Counted from the first letter of the stretch, positions 25,998 to 34,757 are shown. The stretch is DNA of 64,000 nt from Hyphomicrobiaceae bacterium (GCA_020638065.1 JACKJG010000006.1:124001-188000), one strand, 5' to 3'. Notes: generated by a model not told the origin, from the sequence alone. Numbers and translations are program-made.

Positions 25998-27149
25998 ATG
26001 AAAATCAAATCAATCAAGGCGTTTGCGCTGCCGGCGGCGCATGCGTCTCCCTATGCGCAATCACAGGCAAACCGCGAAAGCTGGGTTGCGCACACGGAGG
26101 TGGCCAATCCAATGTCACGCTATCCGCGTTTCAAGGCACACCGCGACAGCTGGCGATCCGATTGGGCGGGGGTCGGCTGCATCGTGACGGCGGATGACGA
26201 CAGTCAGGGCTACGGCTCAACGATCTTTGCCGGGCCGGTTTTGCCGATCATCAACGATCATCTGGCCCCATTGTTGATCGGGGAAGATGCAGGCGACATT
26301 TCCGGCCTCTGGGAGATGATGATGCGGATCATCTCGCCCTATGGCGGGGCGGGTCTTTCCTGCTACGCGGTCAGCGCCGTGGATCTCGCGCTCTGGGATC
26401 TCAAGGCACGGCGTGAGAACGTTCCTGTCTATCAACTCGCCGGTTCGATGCAACGGGACGCCATCACCTGCTACGCCACCGGCAATGATACGGATTGGCA
26501 TAGGGAACTGGGGTTCACGGCGACCAAGCTTGCCTGTCCCCATGGTCCGGCGGACGGGGAGGTCGGTCTTCAGGCCAACGTTGATCTGGTTGCGCGCACC
26601 CGCGACCTGATCGGGCCCGGGATTAAGCTCATGCTCGATTGCTGGATGGCCTTCGACGTCGATTACGCGGTGGAACTTTCAAAACGGCTCGAACCCTACA
26701 ATGTGGGCTGGATCGAGGATTGCCTGATCCCCGAGGATATCGAGGCGCATCACGAATTGCGCCGCCGTCTGCCTGATCGGGTGCTGGCGTCGGGCGAGCA
26801 TTGGTACGGCACGCACATGTTTGAACATGCCGCCAAGCATCGTCTGGTCGACTATTTCCAGCCGGACATCTGCTGGGTCGGCGGACTGACGCCGACGCTC
26901 CGGATTGCCGAAATCGCGGAGCATGCGGGAATCCAAATCATTCCGCATGCGGGCATGAACAGCGCTTACGGGCAGCATTTCAATCTCATCGCCGGCAATG
27001 CGCCAATGGGCGAGATGTTCGTCGGGTCGCCGCCGGGCGTGCCGCTTGAACAGGCGATTACCGATAAGCCCGTGCCGCAAAACGGTGTGCTGGTGCCCTC
27101 AGATGCGCCCGGTTTTGGACCCTGGCCGGATGTGGTGCTGAACCAATAG
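25998..27149 (+). CDS. L-rhamnonate dehydratase-like enzyme (mandelate racemase/enolase superfamily)
   Basis: A 383-residue enolase-superfamily protein. Mg2+ ligands are the Asp in LMLDCWM (near 213), the Glu in WIEDCL (near 239) and the Glu in ASGEHWYG (near 267). The catalytic His is in IIPHAGMNS (near 316), and FQPDICWVGG carries the partner Asp. This LMLDCWM...WIE...PHG/A pattern closely resembles E. coli RhmD, which dehydrates L-rhamnonate to 2-keto-3-deoxy-L-rhamnonate. The exact sugar acid is uncertain. The ATG at 25998 follows GGCGGA. It is divergent from the PhyH gene and precedes the DeoR regulator. Confidence 0.85.
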   Translation: MKIKSIKAFALPAAHASPYAQSQANRESWVAHTEVANPMSRYPRFKAHRDSWRSDWAGVGCIVTADDDSQGYGSTIFAGPVLPIINDHLAPLLIGEDAGDISGLWEMMMRIISPYGGAGLSCYAVSAVDLALWDLKARRENVPVYQLAGSMQRDAITCYATGNDTDWHRELGFTATKLACPHGPADGEVGLQANVDLVARTRDLIGPGIKLMLDCWMAFDVDYAVELSKRLEPYNVGWIEDCLIPEDIEAHHELRRRLPDRVLASGEHWYGTHMFEHAAKHRLVDYFQPDICWVGGLTPTLRIAEIAEHAGIQIIPHAGMNSAYGQHFNLIAGNAPMGEMFVGSPPGVPLEQAITDKPVPQNGVLVPSDAPGFGPWPDVVLNQ

Positions 27150-27178
27150 GTCCGGACGGGTCATTGCTTCGATCAGAA

Positions 27179-27266
27179 CCGGTCAAAAGGACGCAGAGCA
27201 GGCGATATCGGGCAGATGCGTGATTGACAATGACTGGTCATGATGGAATTGACCGGGTCAAAAGGA
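27179..27266. promoter_or_regulatory. Direct and inverted repeats upstream of the DeoR gene
   Basis: A near-identical block CCGGTCAAAAGGA occurs at 27179-27191 and again ending at 27266 (with one extra G). Between them TGACTGGTCA (27231-27240) is a 10-bp near-palindrome, and TTGACCGGGTCA follows. TTGACA at 27224-27229 is a possible -35 box. The repeats flank the likely promoter of the regulator. Confidence 0.4.
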
Positions 27267-27275
27267 ACCGCATAC

Positions 27276-28085
27276 ATGCATGAGAACGAGCGTCACCGGA
27301 TCATTCTTGCAACGGTGCAGGCAAGGCCTGTGGCCAGCGTGACGGATCTGGTCGAGATCACCGGCGCTTCGGAGGCAACCATTCGGCGTGACATTGCCGC
27401 GCTTCACATGCAGGGGGCGCTGCGGCGCATCCGGGGCGGGGCCGAGGCCGTCAATCCGCCCAGGCAAAGCGCGCTTGCCGGACAGCCTTTTTCGATCAAG
27501 GAAAGTATCAACATGCCGGCCAAGCGCGCCATCGGGCGGGCAGCGGCGGAGATGTGCATCGATGGCGAGCAGATCATCATCAATGGCGGGTCAACCACCT
27601 ATCAGATGGTCCCGCACCTGACCTCGAAACGCATGTCGGTGTTCACCAATTCCTTCCCGATCGCCGAACATCTGCTGCACAATTCGCGCAACAATGTCGT
27701 CATTCCGGGGGGCACTGTTTATCGCGAGCAGAACGTCATCCTGTCGCCGTTCGGCGGGATCGTCGCCAGTCACTTTTACGCGCGCAAAATGTTCACCAGT
27801 TGCCAGGCGCTGGGGCCACACGGGGTGATGGAAGCGGATTCGCTCGTCGTTCAATCAGAACTGGCGCTGATCGGGCAGGCGGACAGGCTGATCGTTCTGG
27901 CCGACAGTTCGAAATTCCAATCACGTACCAGCCTGATCCTTTGTCCGCTCAATCAGGTCGATACAGTCATCACCGATTCCGGCATCCGGCCGGAAGACCG
28001 GGACATGCTCGAGGCGGCCGATATCAAGGTCATCGTGGTCGAGACCAGTCTGGACGCCAATCAGCGATCCGCTTCGGTGGCCTGA
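27276..28085 (+). CDS. DeoR/GlpR family transcriptional regulator
   Basis: A 269-residue regulator. The N-terminal winged HTH shows ASVTDLVEITGASEATIRRD, and GALRRIRGGAEAV follows, both typical of DeoR/GlpR proteins. The C-terminal DeoRC domain binds sugar phosphates; it includes INGGSTTYQMVPHL and LADSSKFQSRTSL. A start at 27276, preceded by AAAGGA, is preferred to the open frame from 27240. It lies 126 bases after the enolase gene. Neighbouring repeats make it the probable regulator of the sugar regulon. Confidence 0.92.
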   Translation: MHENERHRIILATVQARPVASVTDLVEITGASEATIRRDIAALHMQGALRRIRGGAEAVNPPRQSALAGQPFSIKESINMPAKRAIGRAAAEMCIDGEQIIINGGSTTYQMVPHLTSKRMSVFTNSFPIAEHLLHNSRNNVVIPGGTVYREQNVILSPFGGIVASHFYARKMFTSCQALGPHGVMEADSLVVQSELALIGQADRLIVLADSSKFQSRTSLILCPLNQVDTVITDSGIRPEDRDMLEAADIKVIVVETSLDANQRSASVA

Positions 28086-28093
28086 TTTTCACC

Positions 28094-28918
28094 TCAACGC
28101 ATCCCGGGCGCCGTCAGCGTGCGAGGACCGTAGCGGATCACGACGAGCACCACGATTCCGGCCAGCAGGATCATGAACGTCAGGCCGCCGGTGTCCGTGA
28201 GCAATCCGGTGAACAGGTAGTTCGCCCAGTTCCATGAGGTGTGGATCAGCATGGCGGCGAAAAGGCTCTGTCTGGTGTTGTTGTAAACCCAGGTAAAGAG
28301 GACCGAGAGCAAGACGGTCGAGATCAGAAGCCCGAGAAAGGGGCGGTTGTAGTAGATGTCCTCACGTTCCATGAAGAAGAGCGGCAGGTGCCACAGACCC
28401 CAGGCAAGGCCGGTCACAAGGCTTGCCCAGAGCGCCCCGATACGCTGCTGAAACAGCCGTGTCGAGGTGCCTCGCCAGCCGGCTTCTTCCTGCAGAGGTC
28501 CGGACAGAAAAAAGATGAAGACGAACGAAACCGGAATGCTGATGGGTTCCGCGAATGCCGGCGAAGGTGGAACGTTCTCTCCGGCGATCACGGCTGCCAG
28601 TTGTGCGAGGCCGACGATCGCTGGCAGGAGAACGATGGCCACAAGATAGTACCAGGGCGAAAACCGTACACGGATCAAACTTGAAAGCGGTTCCCTCAAC
28701 CCCTGACTTCTTCCGTAGACCAAGGCAACGATGACGGCCGCGATCAATGGTCCCCAGGCTGCAGGTTGACCCTCCGCATGAAGCCCGACCAGCGGTTCGG
28801 GAATTTCGATCACGCCCATTTGCCTGAGTGCCTCGGGAACCCAGAAGGCCCAGGCCCAGCCGAACGCAACGGCGAAATAGAGCGCGAGCGGACCGAATGT
28901 TGATCGATTTGTTTGCAC
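28094..28918 (-). CDS. CPBP family intramembrane glutamic endopeptidase (copy 1)
   Basis: A 274-residue membrane protein with about eight helices. The CPBP (Rce1-like, ABI) markers are QEEAGWRG near residue 145 and the later HLPLFFME with the second His. The family includes prenyl-protein proteases and proteins for bacteriocin self-immunity. The start is a GTG preceded by AGGAGG. Last of four leftward genes; a paralogue lies two genes upstream. Confidence 0.88.
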   Translation of the reverse strand: MQTNRSTFGPLALYFAVAFGWAWAFWVPEALRQMGVIEIPEPLVGLHAEGQPAAWGPLIAAVIVALVYGRSQGLREPLSSLIRVRFSPWYYLVAIVLLPAIVGLAQLAAVIAGENVPPSPAFAEPISIPVSFVFIFFLSGPLQEEAGWRGTSTRLFQQRIGALWASLVTGLAWGLWHLPLFFMEREDIYYNRPFLGLLISTVLLSVLFTWVYNNTRQSLFAAMLIHTSWNWANYLFTGLLTDTGGLTFMILLAGIVVLVVIRYGPRTLTAPGMR

Positions 28919-28944
28919 TTTTTGCCTCCTCTTTCTTCAAGGTC

Positions 28945-30219
28945 TCAAAGATTTCCGACCGGCTCTGCCGGTGCGGCAATCGTTTTGCCAATCGCAGCAA
29001 GAGACCCGCTGACGAGCGCAGCACCGGCGAACAGGATCATCAAGCTGGCGGCACTCACCAACATCAGGCCCACGTCCGTGCGGCTTGCGGCGCCCGCGAC
29101 AGCCTGCGAGACCGGGATCACGCCCGAGCTCGAAAACATCAGAAGACCCATGATACGGCCTAGCATGGCTTTGGGCGTGTTGGCCTGAATGGCGGAAATG
29201 AGAACGATGGTCACATAGCCGGTGCCACCACCCAGGATCAGCATGACGGCAAAATCAAACCAGAGGCTGCTCGATGTGCCGAGGGTCGCCAAGGCCGCTG
29301 CGAACGCAATCAACTGCAGGATCAGAATGCCCATCAGCATGCGTCCGCGCGGTTGAGGCAGCGTGGCCGCCAGGATATAGCCGACAAGGTTGCCGCCAGC
29401 GAAGGCCGACATGATCAGGCCGAAAGCGCTCGCACCTTCGGACAAGCGTTTGTCGGCAAGGATTGGAATCCCAACCATCATCGGACCGACAAAGAACAGG
29501 TTGATGGCCGCGATGATGAAAAAAGTCATGCGCATGGCCGGACTTTGCCAAACGAATTTCAACCCTTCGAAGATCGACGCCAGGAGGTTGGCGCCTTCGT
29601 TGTCAGACGCGGCATTGATCCGTGCAATGTTGTGCATGCGCCACAACATCAGTGCGGAAAAGGCAAAGGTCAGCGCGTCGACGAGGAAAGCTATGCCGAC
29701 GCCGGCCAGCGAATTGGAGAAGCTGCCGATCAGAAGACCGGCAACCACCGGACCGACAAAGCCCATGATCTGCCCGCCGCCCATGACGGCGGCATTGCCG
29801 GCCTGCAAATCCGCGTCGTCGATGATCATTGGCACGATGGCATTGCCCGCCGGCACGGCGAAACCCGCCACAAGACCGATGCCGAGCGAGAAGAAATAGA
29901 CCACCCACATCTCGATTTGCCCGGTGAGGATCGCGACCGCCAAAAGCAACGCCAGACCGCAGCGTAGGAGGTCCGAGATGAGCATGGTCATGCGCGGCGA
30001 GAAGCGATCTGTCACGGCGCCGCCAACGAGCATGAAGAGCGCGCGAGGCGCGCCTTCAAGCGCCAGCACCAGGCCAACCGCCAGCGGGTCGCCGGTCAGC
30101 TGCAGAACCAGCCAGGGCGTTGCGATGAGGGCGAACTGGTCGCCCAATTGTGATGTCGTGGTTCCCGCAAACAGGCGGCGGAAATCGTCAAGTCCGAAGA
30201 TTTTGCTGATGGCCGACAT
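28945..30219 (-). CDS. MFS transporter
   Basis: A 424-residue transporter with twelve predicted helices. TTTSQLGDQFALIATPWL at the N-terminus and the GGAVTDRFSPRMTMLISD loop (MFS motif A, GxxxDRxxxR) place it in the drug-efflux-like branch related to macrolide or enterobactin exporters. It lies between two CPBP protease genes, 26 and 31 bases away, so it is co-transcribed with them. Substrate unknown. Confidence 0.9.
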   Translation of the reverse strand: MSAISKIFGLDDFRRLFAGTTTSQLGDQFALIATPWLVLQLTGDPLAVGLVLALEGAPRALFMLVGGAVTDRFSPRMTMLISDLLRCGLALLLAVAILTGQIEMWVVYFFSLGIGLVAGFAVPAGNAIVPMIIDDADLQAGNAAVMGGGQIMGFVGPVVAGLLIGSFSNSLAGVGIAFLVDALTFAFSALMLWRMHNIARINAASDNEGANLLASIFEGLKFVWQSPAMRMTFFIIAAINLFFVGPMMVGIPILADKRLSEGASAFGLIMSAFAGGNLVGYILAATLPQPRGRMLMGILILQLIAFAAALATLGTSSSLWFDFAVMLILGGGTGYVTIVLISAIQANTPKAMLGRIMGLLMFSSSGVIPVSQAVAGAASRTDVGLMLVSAASLMILFAGAALVSGSLAAIGKTIAAPAEPVGNL

Positions 30220-30250
30220 TTGATCACCTCACTCATTAATCAAAGTGCGG

Positions 30251-31099
30251 TCACATGACCGAATTTGTGGCCGGGATGACCCGGGTCACGGCGCCTGGAC
30301 TGGAAAACATCGTGTCGCGCTTCACCCAGATGATGACGGCCGCTATGGCTGCAAAGATCCATGTGTCCCATGGCTGGGCGTCGGGCCAGAAGGGAATGAT
30401 GGCCTGCCAGTGGAACATCATGGGGAGCAACAGGTTGCCCTGGGTTGCGTTGAAGATCGGGGTCACCAGAACTGCGAGAACGACGCAGCCACAAAGGAAC
30501 AATGGGAAGTCCCAGTCTGCAAACACCACACCCGACAGATAAAAGGCCGGCAGATGCCACAGGCCCCAGACCGTGCCGATGATGATTGCGGCCCACACCG
30601 GAGCAACGTGGCGTTGCAGAATAGGGAGCGCCACACCGCGCCAACCGAACTCCTCGATCGGACCGAGAAAGAACATCAGGCCGGTAATCAAAAAGGCGAC
30701 GCCCAAACCCTCTTCAGGCAGATCGGCGAGAAGTCCTCCACCCTTGATCAGCGATCCGGCGATGAACACGAGCGGCATTGCGATCAGGATGAACAGCCAC
30801 CAAAGGCCGCCCCGCCACAAAGTCAGGCGGGAGAAGAAGGCCCGCAGGCCCGATAGGCCACCATAGGCCCAGACAAGACCGATGCCGGCGATGGCGGGTG
30901 CCCATGTGGCAAGGAAGTAGAGCGGATGCAGGCCGCTCAGCTGGCCGAATGTTGCTTCGGCCCAGTCTGGCAGAAAGATAAAAGTGCCGCCAATTCCCCA
31001 GGTGATGGCAAAGGTGATTGCGAAATAGGAAACAAGCGCGTGCGAGGGCAGGTCAGCCATTTTGGCGGAGACGCTGATCTGGTCTGTGGAGGAAGTCAT
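30251..31099 (-). CDS. CPBP family intramembrane glutamic endopeptidase (copy 2)
   Basis: A 282-residue membrane protein with about eight helices. It carries EEFGWRGVALPILQ near residue 150 and the later HLPAFYLSG, the two CPBP motifs with catalytic Glu and His. The N-terminal LVSYFAITFAITWGIG is a typical first helix. It starts 4 bases after the TetR stop and precedes the MFS gene. Copy 1 at 28094 is only distantly similar. Confidence 0.88.
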   Translation of the reverse strand: MTSSTDQISVSAKMADLPSHALVSYFAITFAITWGIGGTFIFLPDWAEATFGQLSGLHPLYFLATWAPAIAGIGLVWAYGGLSGLRAFFSRLTLWRGGLWWLFILIAMPLVFIAGSLIKGGGLLADLPEEGLGVAFLITGLMFFLGPIEEFGWRGVALPILQRHVAPVWAAIIIGTVWGLWHLPAFYLSGVVFADWDFPLFLCGCVVLAVLVTPIFNATQGNLLLPMMFHWQAIIPFWPDAQPWDTWIFAAIAAVIIWVKRDTMFSSPGAVTRVIPATNSVM

Positions 31100-31103
31100 G
31101 GGT

Positions 31104-31736
31104 TTAGTCCTTCCCTTGTTTGGGGTTCATGAAGTCGAAGCTTCCCGGCGCGGCACCGAAGCCAAGCTCGATGATCCGCTGGGCCGTAATGCGCCGCGCC
31201 TTTTGTTCTTCGGGTGAAAATGCGAACAGCCCGCCGTCGAGCAGAAAGTGCGCGCCGGTCAGAAGAAACTGGACGGTCTCAAGCGGGCGCTCGCAGGCGA
31301 AAGTGCCTTCTCCGTTTCCCTGTTCGACGATTTCGGCAAATAGCGGCGAGAGTCGCAGAACGGTCTGGATGTTGGAGAGTTCGTGCAGTTCCCGGTTGCC
31401 GGGCAGATGCATCATCTCCGCAAGTTCCAGGTTGCTGTCGTCGCCAACCTGGCTGCCCCTGAGCAGCAGCTCCATCTTGGCCAGTGCGGAAAGCGAGGGT
31501 TCGCGGGCGACGGATTTGACCTGATCGACCATCTGATCGAGGGCGCGATCGACAATGGCGCCCAGGATCTCCTCCTTGGATTTGAAGTAATAGTAGAAGG
31601 TGCCCTTGGCGACGCCGATTTCGCGGATGATCTGATCGACCGAGACGTTGGTGAACCCGAACTGGCGGAACAGGCGCTCCGACGTTTCGATGATTTCAAG
31701 CCTGCGCTCTTCGGGCGCTTTGGTGATGCGTGGCAT
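31104..31736 (-). CDS. TetR/AcrR family transcriptional regulator
   Basis: A 210-residue repressor-like protein. Residues 10-55 form the TetR HTH: RLEIIETSERLFRQFGFTNV, then QIIREIGVAKGTFYYYFKSK. The C-terminal part binds an unknown ligand. It is the first gene of the TetR-CPBP-MFS-CPBP operon and has a 21-bp perfect palindrome 32 bases before its start, so autoregulation is likely. Confidence 0.92.
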   Translation of the reverse strand: MPRITKAPEERRLEIIETSERLFRQFGFTNVSVDQIIREIGVAKGTFYYYFKSKEEILGAIVDRALDQMVDQVKSVAREPSLSALAKMELLLRGSQVGDDSNLELAEMMHLPGNRELHELSNIQTVLRLSPLFAEIVEQGNGEGTFACERPLETVQFLLTGAHFLLDGGLFAFSPEEQKARRITAQRIIELGFGAAPGSFDFMNPKQGKD

Positions 31737-31767
31737 TGTCCACTCCGCGTTTGGTCATCACTCATAT

Positions 31768-31788
31768 ACTGACTGACGGTCAGTCAGT
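31768..31788. promoter_or_regulatory. TetR operator candidate (21-bp perfect palindrome)
   Basis: ACTGACTGAC (31768-31777), a central G, and GTCAGTCAGT (31779-31788) form a perfect palindrome upstream of the TetR gene. The TGACTGAC/GTCAGTCA pattern is typical of TetR/AcrR operators. Confidence 0.75.
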
Positions 31789-32032
31789 CAAGGAGTGTTT
31801 TGGGGAGTGGCGAACGAAGCTCTTTTCCTGGAAACCGCTTTAATGCCGGCCCGCATTGCGGACTTGAATTCACCTGGCCGCGGCAGGGCTCAAAGAAATG
31901 GGGCCAGAAAGAACGGATATCGTCGAGCGAGATAGGCTTGACTGCGCGAGAGAAGCGGCTCGGCGTCACAGGGCAGTTGATGCACGGGCGCCGGTATTGG
32001 TTTTCCGTCACGATAGCGAATAGGCTTTGGCC
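31789..32032. other. Gap between the TetR operator and the methyltransferase gene
   Basis: These 244 bases hold short open frames on both strands, but none has a recognisable product or a good ribosome-binding site. I see no hairpin terminator or convincing promoter. Confidence 0.4.
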
Positions 32033-32575
32033 ATGGCTTATGATTATGACAGGCTCTATGCGAGCACACCAAATGCGCTCGGACGTCCGACCGATGTGAT
32101 CGAGCGTTTCTTCGACGACCTGAACCATCGGCAGCTGCGCGTGCTGGACGTCGGCTGTGGGCAGGGTCGGGACGCCATTTTCATCGCCAGAAAAGGGCAT
32201 CGCGTTGTGGGCGTCGACAACTCACCCCACGGCATTCGTGACCTGGAAAACGCAGCCAGAAGAGAAGACCTTCCAATCCAGGCCGTTTTGGCGGACATCA
32301 GAACATTCTCGCCGGGCGGATTGTTCGACGTGATCCTGATCGACCGGACACTGCATATGCTTGGAAGTGGTGAACGGGTTTCGACACTCGCGTCGCTGCT
32401 CGATCACGTTGCCGATGATGGGTGGCTCCTGATCGCGGATGAGCCCTCGAACATCCCTGATTTCAGGAAGGTTCTTTCGGAACATAGCGTCGAATGGACG
32501 GAATCGTACGCGACGCGGGGATACCTGTTCGCCTGTCGGAAACAACGTGCCGGGTCGGGTCGGGACCGTCCTTGA
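32033..32575 (+). CDS. Class I SAM-dependent methyltransferase
   Basis: A 180-residue Rossmann methyltransferase. Motif I is VLDVGCGQGRDAIFIARKGH, motif II ends in GVDNSPHG, and the middle has VLADIRTF and DVILIDRTLHML. The short form and sequence resemble TehB-like enzymes, but the substrate cannot be told. The ATG at 32033 is preferred over the TTG at 32027. It stands alone between the TetR operon and the HupE gene. Confidence 0.85.
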   Translation: MAYDYDRLYASTPNALGRPTDVIERFFDDLNHRQLRVLDVGCGQGRDAIFIARKGHRVVGVDNSPHGIRDLENAARREDLPIQAVLADIRTFSPGGLFDVILIDRTLHMLGSGERVSTLASLLDHVADDGWLLIADEPSNIPDFRKVLSEHSVEWTESYATRGYLFACRKQRAGSGRDRP

Positions 32576-32704
32576 CAATGAAGCGGACGACAAACATTCA
32601 TGCCCGGTCGTGATCCACAACCGGCCGGTTGCCGTACTAGGGCGAAGTACGATGCCGGAGATCTCGATCAGATCTGATCTTGCGTAGCTGGGGGTAGTTG
32701 AAAG

Positions 32705-33319
32705 GTGAAAAACAAGACCATCCGGGCCATGCACGCGCTCGTGGCCTTCGTGTTGTGTGCAATCGTTGCCAATCCTGCCCTTGCCCACGAAAACCAGGTC
32801 ATACTTTTCGGTCCCTTCCTCGGCGGTTTCACGCATCCGGTTCTGGGTCTCGATCATTTCATGGCGATGGTCAGCGTGGGTATCGTTTCGGCCATTATCG
32901 GGGGCCGGGCGATCTGGGCGGTGCCGGCCGTATTCGTGACCATGATGGCGGTAGGCGGCATCGTTGGCTGGAGCGGCATTCCGGTCCCCATGAGCCTGAT
33001 CGAAACCGGAATTGGGCTTTCGGTTGTCTTGCTCGGCTCCATCATCGCAGTCTATCGCGCGCTGCCGGCGCTCTACGTGGCAATCCCAATCGCCTTTTTT
33101 GGCGTGATGCACGGATTCGCGCACGGCGCGGAAATTCCCTCCATCGCCGATCCGTTCCTCTACGCGCTGGGTTTCATGTCGGGAACGATCTTCATCCACA
33201 TCGTGGGTGTGGTGATCGGTGACATGTCGAAGCGCTATGCATTCGGGCGCATTGGCATGCGGGTGGTAGGCGCGGTTTTTGTCGTCTTCGGTGTTCTTTT
33301 CCTTCTGGGAGTGCTCTGA
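32705..33319 (+). CDS. HupE/UreJ family metal permease
   Basis: A 204-residue membrane protein with a signal-like first helix and about six further helices. The motif HPVLGLDHFMAM near residue 40 and MHGFAHGAEI near 130 match the HupE/UreJ signature HPxxGxDH and its His-rich second motif; these residues handle nickel or cobalt. A GTG start at 32705 follows a GGGGG tract. No hydrogenase or urease genes adjoin, so supply of cobalt to B12 enzymes is equally possible. It is followed 3 bases later by the DUF6512 gene. Confidence 0.88.
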   Translation: MKNKTIRAMHALVAFVLCAIVANPALAHENQVILFGPFLGGFTHPVLGLDHFMAMVSVGIVSAIIGGRAIWAVPAVFVTMMAVGGIVGWSGIPVPMSLIETGIGLSVVLLGSIIAVYRALPALYVAIPIAFFGVMHGFAHGAEIPSIADPFLYALGFMSGTIFIHIVGVVIGDMSKRYAFGRIGMRVVGAVFVVFGVLFLLGVL

Positions 33320-33322
33320 CCC

Positions 33323-34018
33323 ATGTCTGAAACCAAATTGCCTGGTGCGCCGGTTTTGGCGCCAGACGGAAATCCGGTTCCCAAGCGTCTCGTCATGCTT
33401 TGGGAGGCAGGTATTTTCGTCTGGATCATGCTCGTTGCCTCTGCCCTGCATTTCGCTTTCGAACTCTCGGGGTTTCAACCCTGGGTCAGCGTGTTCGGTT
33501 CAGTGAATGAAAGTTCGGTGGAGCATCTCAAGCTCTTTTTCTGGCCGGCCCTGATCGCTGCGCTGGTGCAACACGCCTACATGCGCAAGCGGGTCAACAA
33601 TTTCTGGTGGGCCAAGGGCGTGGCCATTCTGGTGGCGCCGATCGTCCTGTTGGCATCGTTCTATTTCTATCTCGGGATCGCACTGCCGATTTACGGGCGG
33701 GGCTTTCTGTGGGCAGATATCGGTACGGGCGCGCTTGGTGTGCTGACCGGCAATATCCTGTCTTATCGCATCATGACAGCACCACCGCTCGGCAGTGCCC
33801 GGCGAAACATCGGTCTGGCCATCATAGGCGTTCTCGGGCTGCATTTTGCAACGGCGGCCTATCTGACGCCGCGCTTTTTCCTTTACGAGAATTTCTTTGG
33901 ATACAAATATTCCGGGGATTTCGGAATCCTGCCGGACTATTCGAAATATCTGATCTTCCGTTCGCCGGAAGAGTATGAAGCGATCAAGGCAGCGGAATCG
34001 GCCAGCGCTTCTTCGTAA
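33323..34018 (+). CDS. DUF6512 family membrane protein
   Basis: A 231-residue membrane protein with about six helices. It contains LHFAFELSGFQPWVSVFGSV and SVEHLKLFFWP, which fit the DUF6512 pattern. The function is unknown. It starts 3 bases after the HupE stop and is probably translated from the same message, so a link with metal transport is suggested but not proven. Confidence 0.75.
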   Translation: MSETKLPGAPVLAPDGNPVPKRLVMLWEAGIFVWIMLVASALHFAFELSGFQPWVSVFGSVNESSVEHLKLFFWPALIAALVQHAYMRKRVNNFWWAKGVAILVAPIVLLASFYFYLGIALPIYGRGFLWADIGTGALGVLTGNILSYRIMTAPPLGSARRNIGLAIIGVLGLHFATAAYLTPRFFLYENFFGYKYSGDFGILPDYSKYLIFRSPEEYEAIKAAESASASS

Positions 34019-34039
34019 GGAAATGGCGGCATTCGGCGG

Positions 34040-34753
34040 CTATGCGTCACGATCAAAGCGCTTTTCGCCCATAGCCGGGTGCGCGGTGAAGAAGTCCCGA
34101 AAGTTTTCGATCTTGCCGACATGACCTTTTGAGCGTGCTTCGAGATAGTCGCGAGCCTCAGGCCATGCGGCGATTGAGTAGATCAGATTGACGGTGATCG
34201 CGAAAAGCAATTCGGCCGGCGTTCCTGTGAAAGCGAACCAGGCGATCAGCAGGTATTGTCCGAGTGTGTAGGCGACAAACATGTCCCTGAGAACGAGCAG
34301 ACCAACGGCGACCCCCACCGGGAAGCAGATCACAACACTCAAAGGATCAATGAACAGAAGCGCGCCGATGAGCACGGACTGACCGCGGCCGCCGTGAAAG
34401 CCGTGAAAGAGGGGCCAATTGTGTCCGAGCATGACGAAGGCCGCGACAAGAAGCGGCAATTCGCGGCCCGGCCACAGGAGGTGCACCAACAGCATGGGCA
34501 CGACGGCTTTCAGCATGTCGAGCACACCGATCAGCATGCCCCATTTCGGGCCGAGCTTGGCCCCGAGAGACGTCGCGGACACACCGCGATAGCGGATCTC
34601 CGCCTTGCCGGAGTTGGGTAGCACCACCTTGGTGTCGTCCAGGCGCTGGCCCGGCAGAACTCTTGCACCGATCACGCGTGCCGGCGAAACCGATCCCCAA
34701 AGGTATGACACACAGGCCAGGATAGCCACGATTGGCCAGGTGAGATCAGACAT
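34040..34753 (-). CDS. Glycerol-3-phosphate acyltransferase PlsY-like protein
   Basis: A 237-residue membrane protein with five to six helices. SYLWGSVSPARVIGA resembles PlsY motif 1 (GSIPxGxxxxR), LGHNWPLFHGFHGGRGQSVL resembles motif 2 (GHxFPxFxxFKGGKG). PlsY transfers an acyl group from acyl phosphate to glycerol-3-phosphate. This copy is longer than usual and the motif 2 lysine is Arg, so activity is not sure. GGAGGA precedes the ATG, which lies 4 bases after the stop of the PEP-synthase-like gene. A second genuine plsY is likely elsewhere. Confidence 0.78.
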   Translation of the reverse strand: MSDLTWPIVAILACVSYLWGSVSPARVIGARVLPGQRLDDTKVVLPNSGKAEIRYRGVSATSLGAKLGPKWGMLIGVLDMLKAVVPMLLVHLLWPGRELPLLVAAFVMLGHNWPLFHGFHGGRGQSVLIGALLFIDPLSVVICFPVGVAVGLLVLRDMFVAYTLGQYLLIAWFAFTGTPAELLFAITVNLIYSIAAWPEARDYLEARSKGHVGKIENFRDFFTAHPAMGEKRFDRDA

Positions 34754-34757
34754 TTTG

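Noticed and set aside
31784..32200. 138-residue frame before the methyltransferase
   Set aside because: No family, no ribosome-binding site, and it overlaps the well-supported methyltransferase on the other strand.
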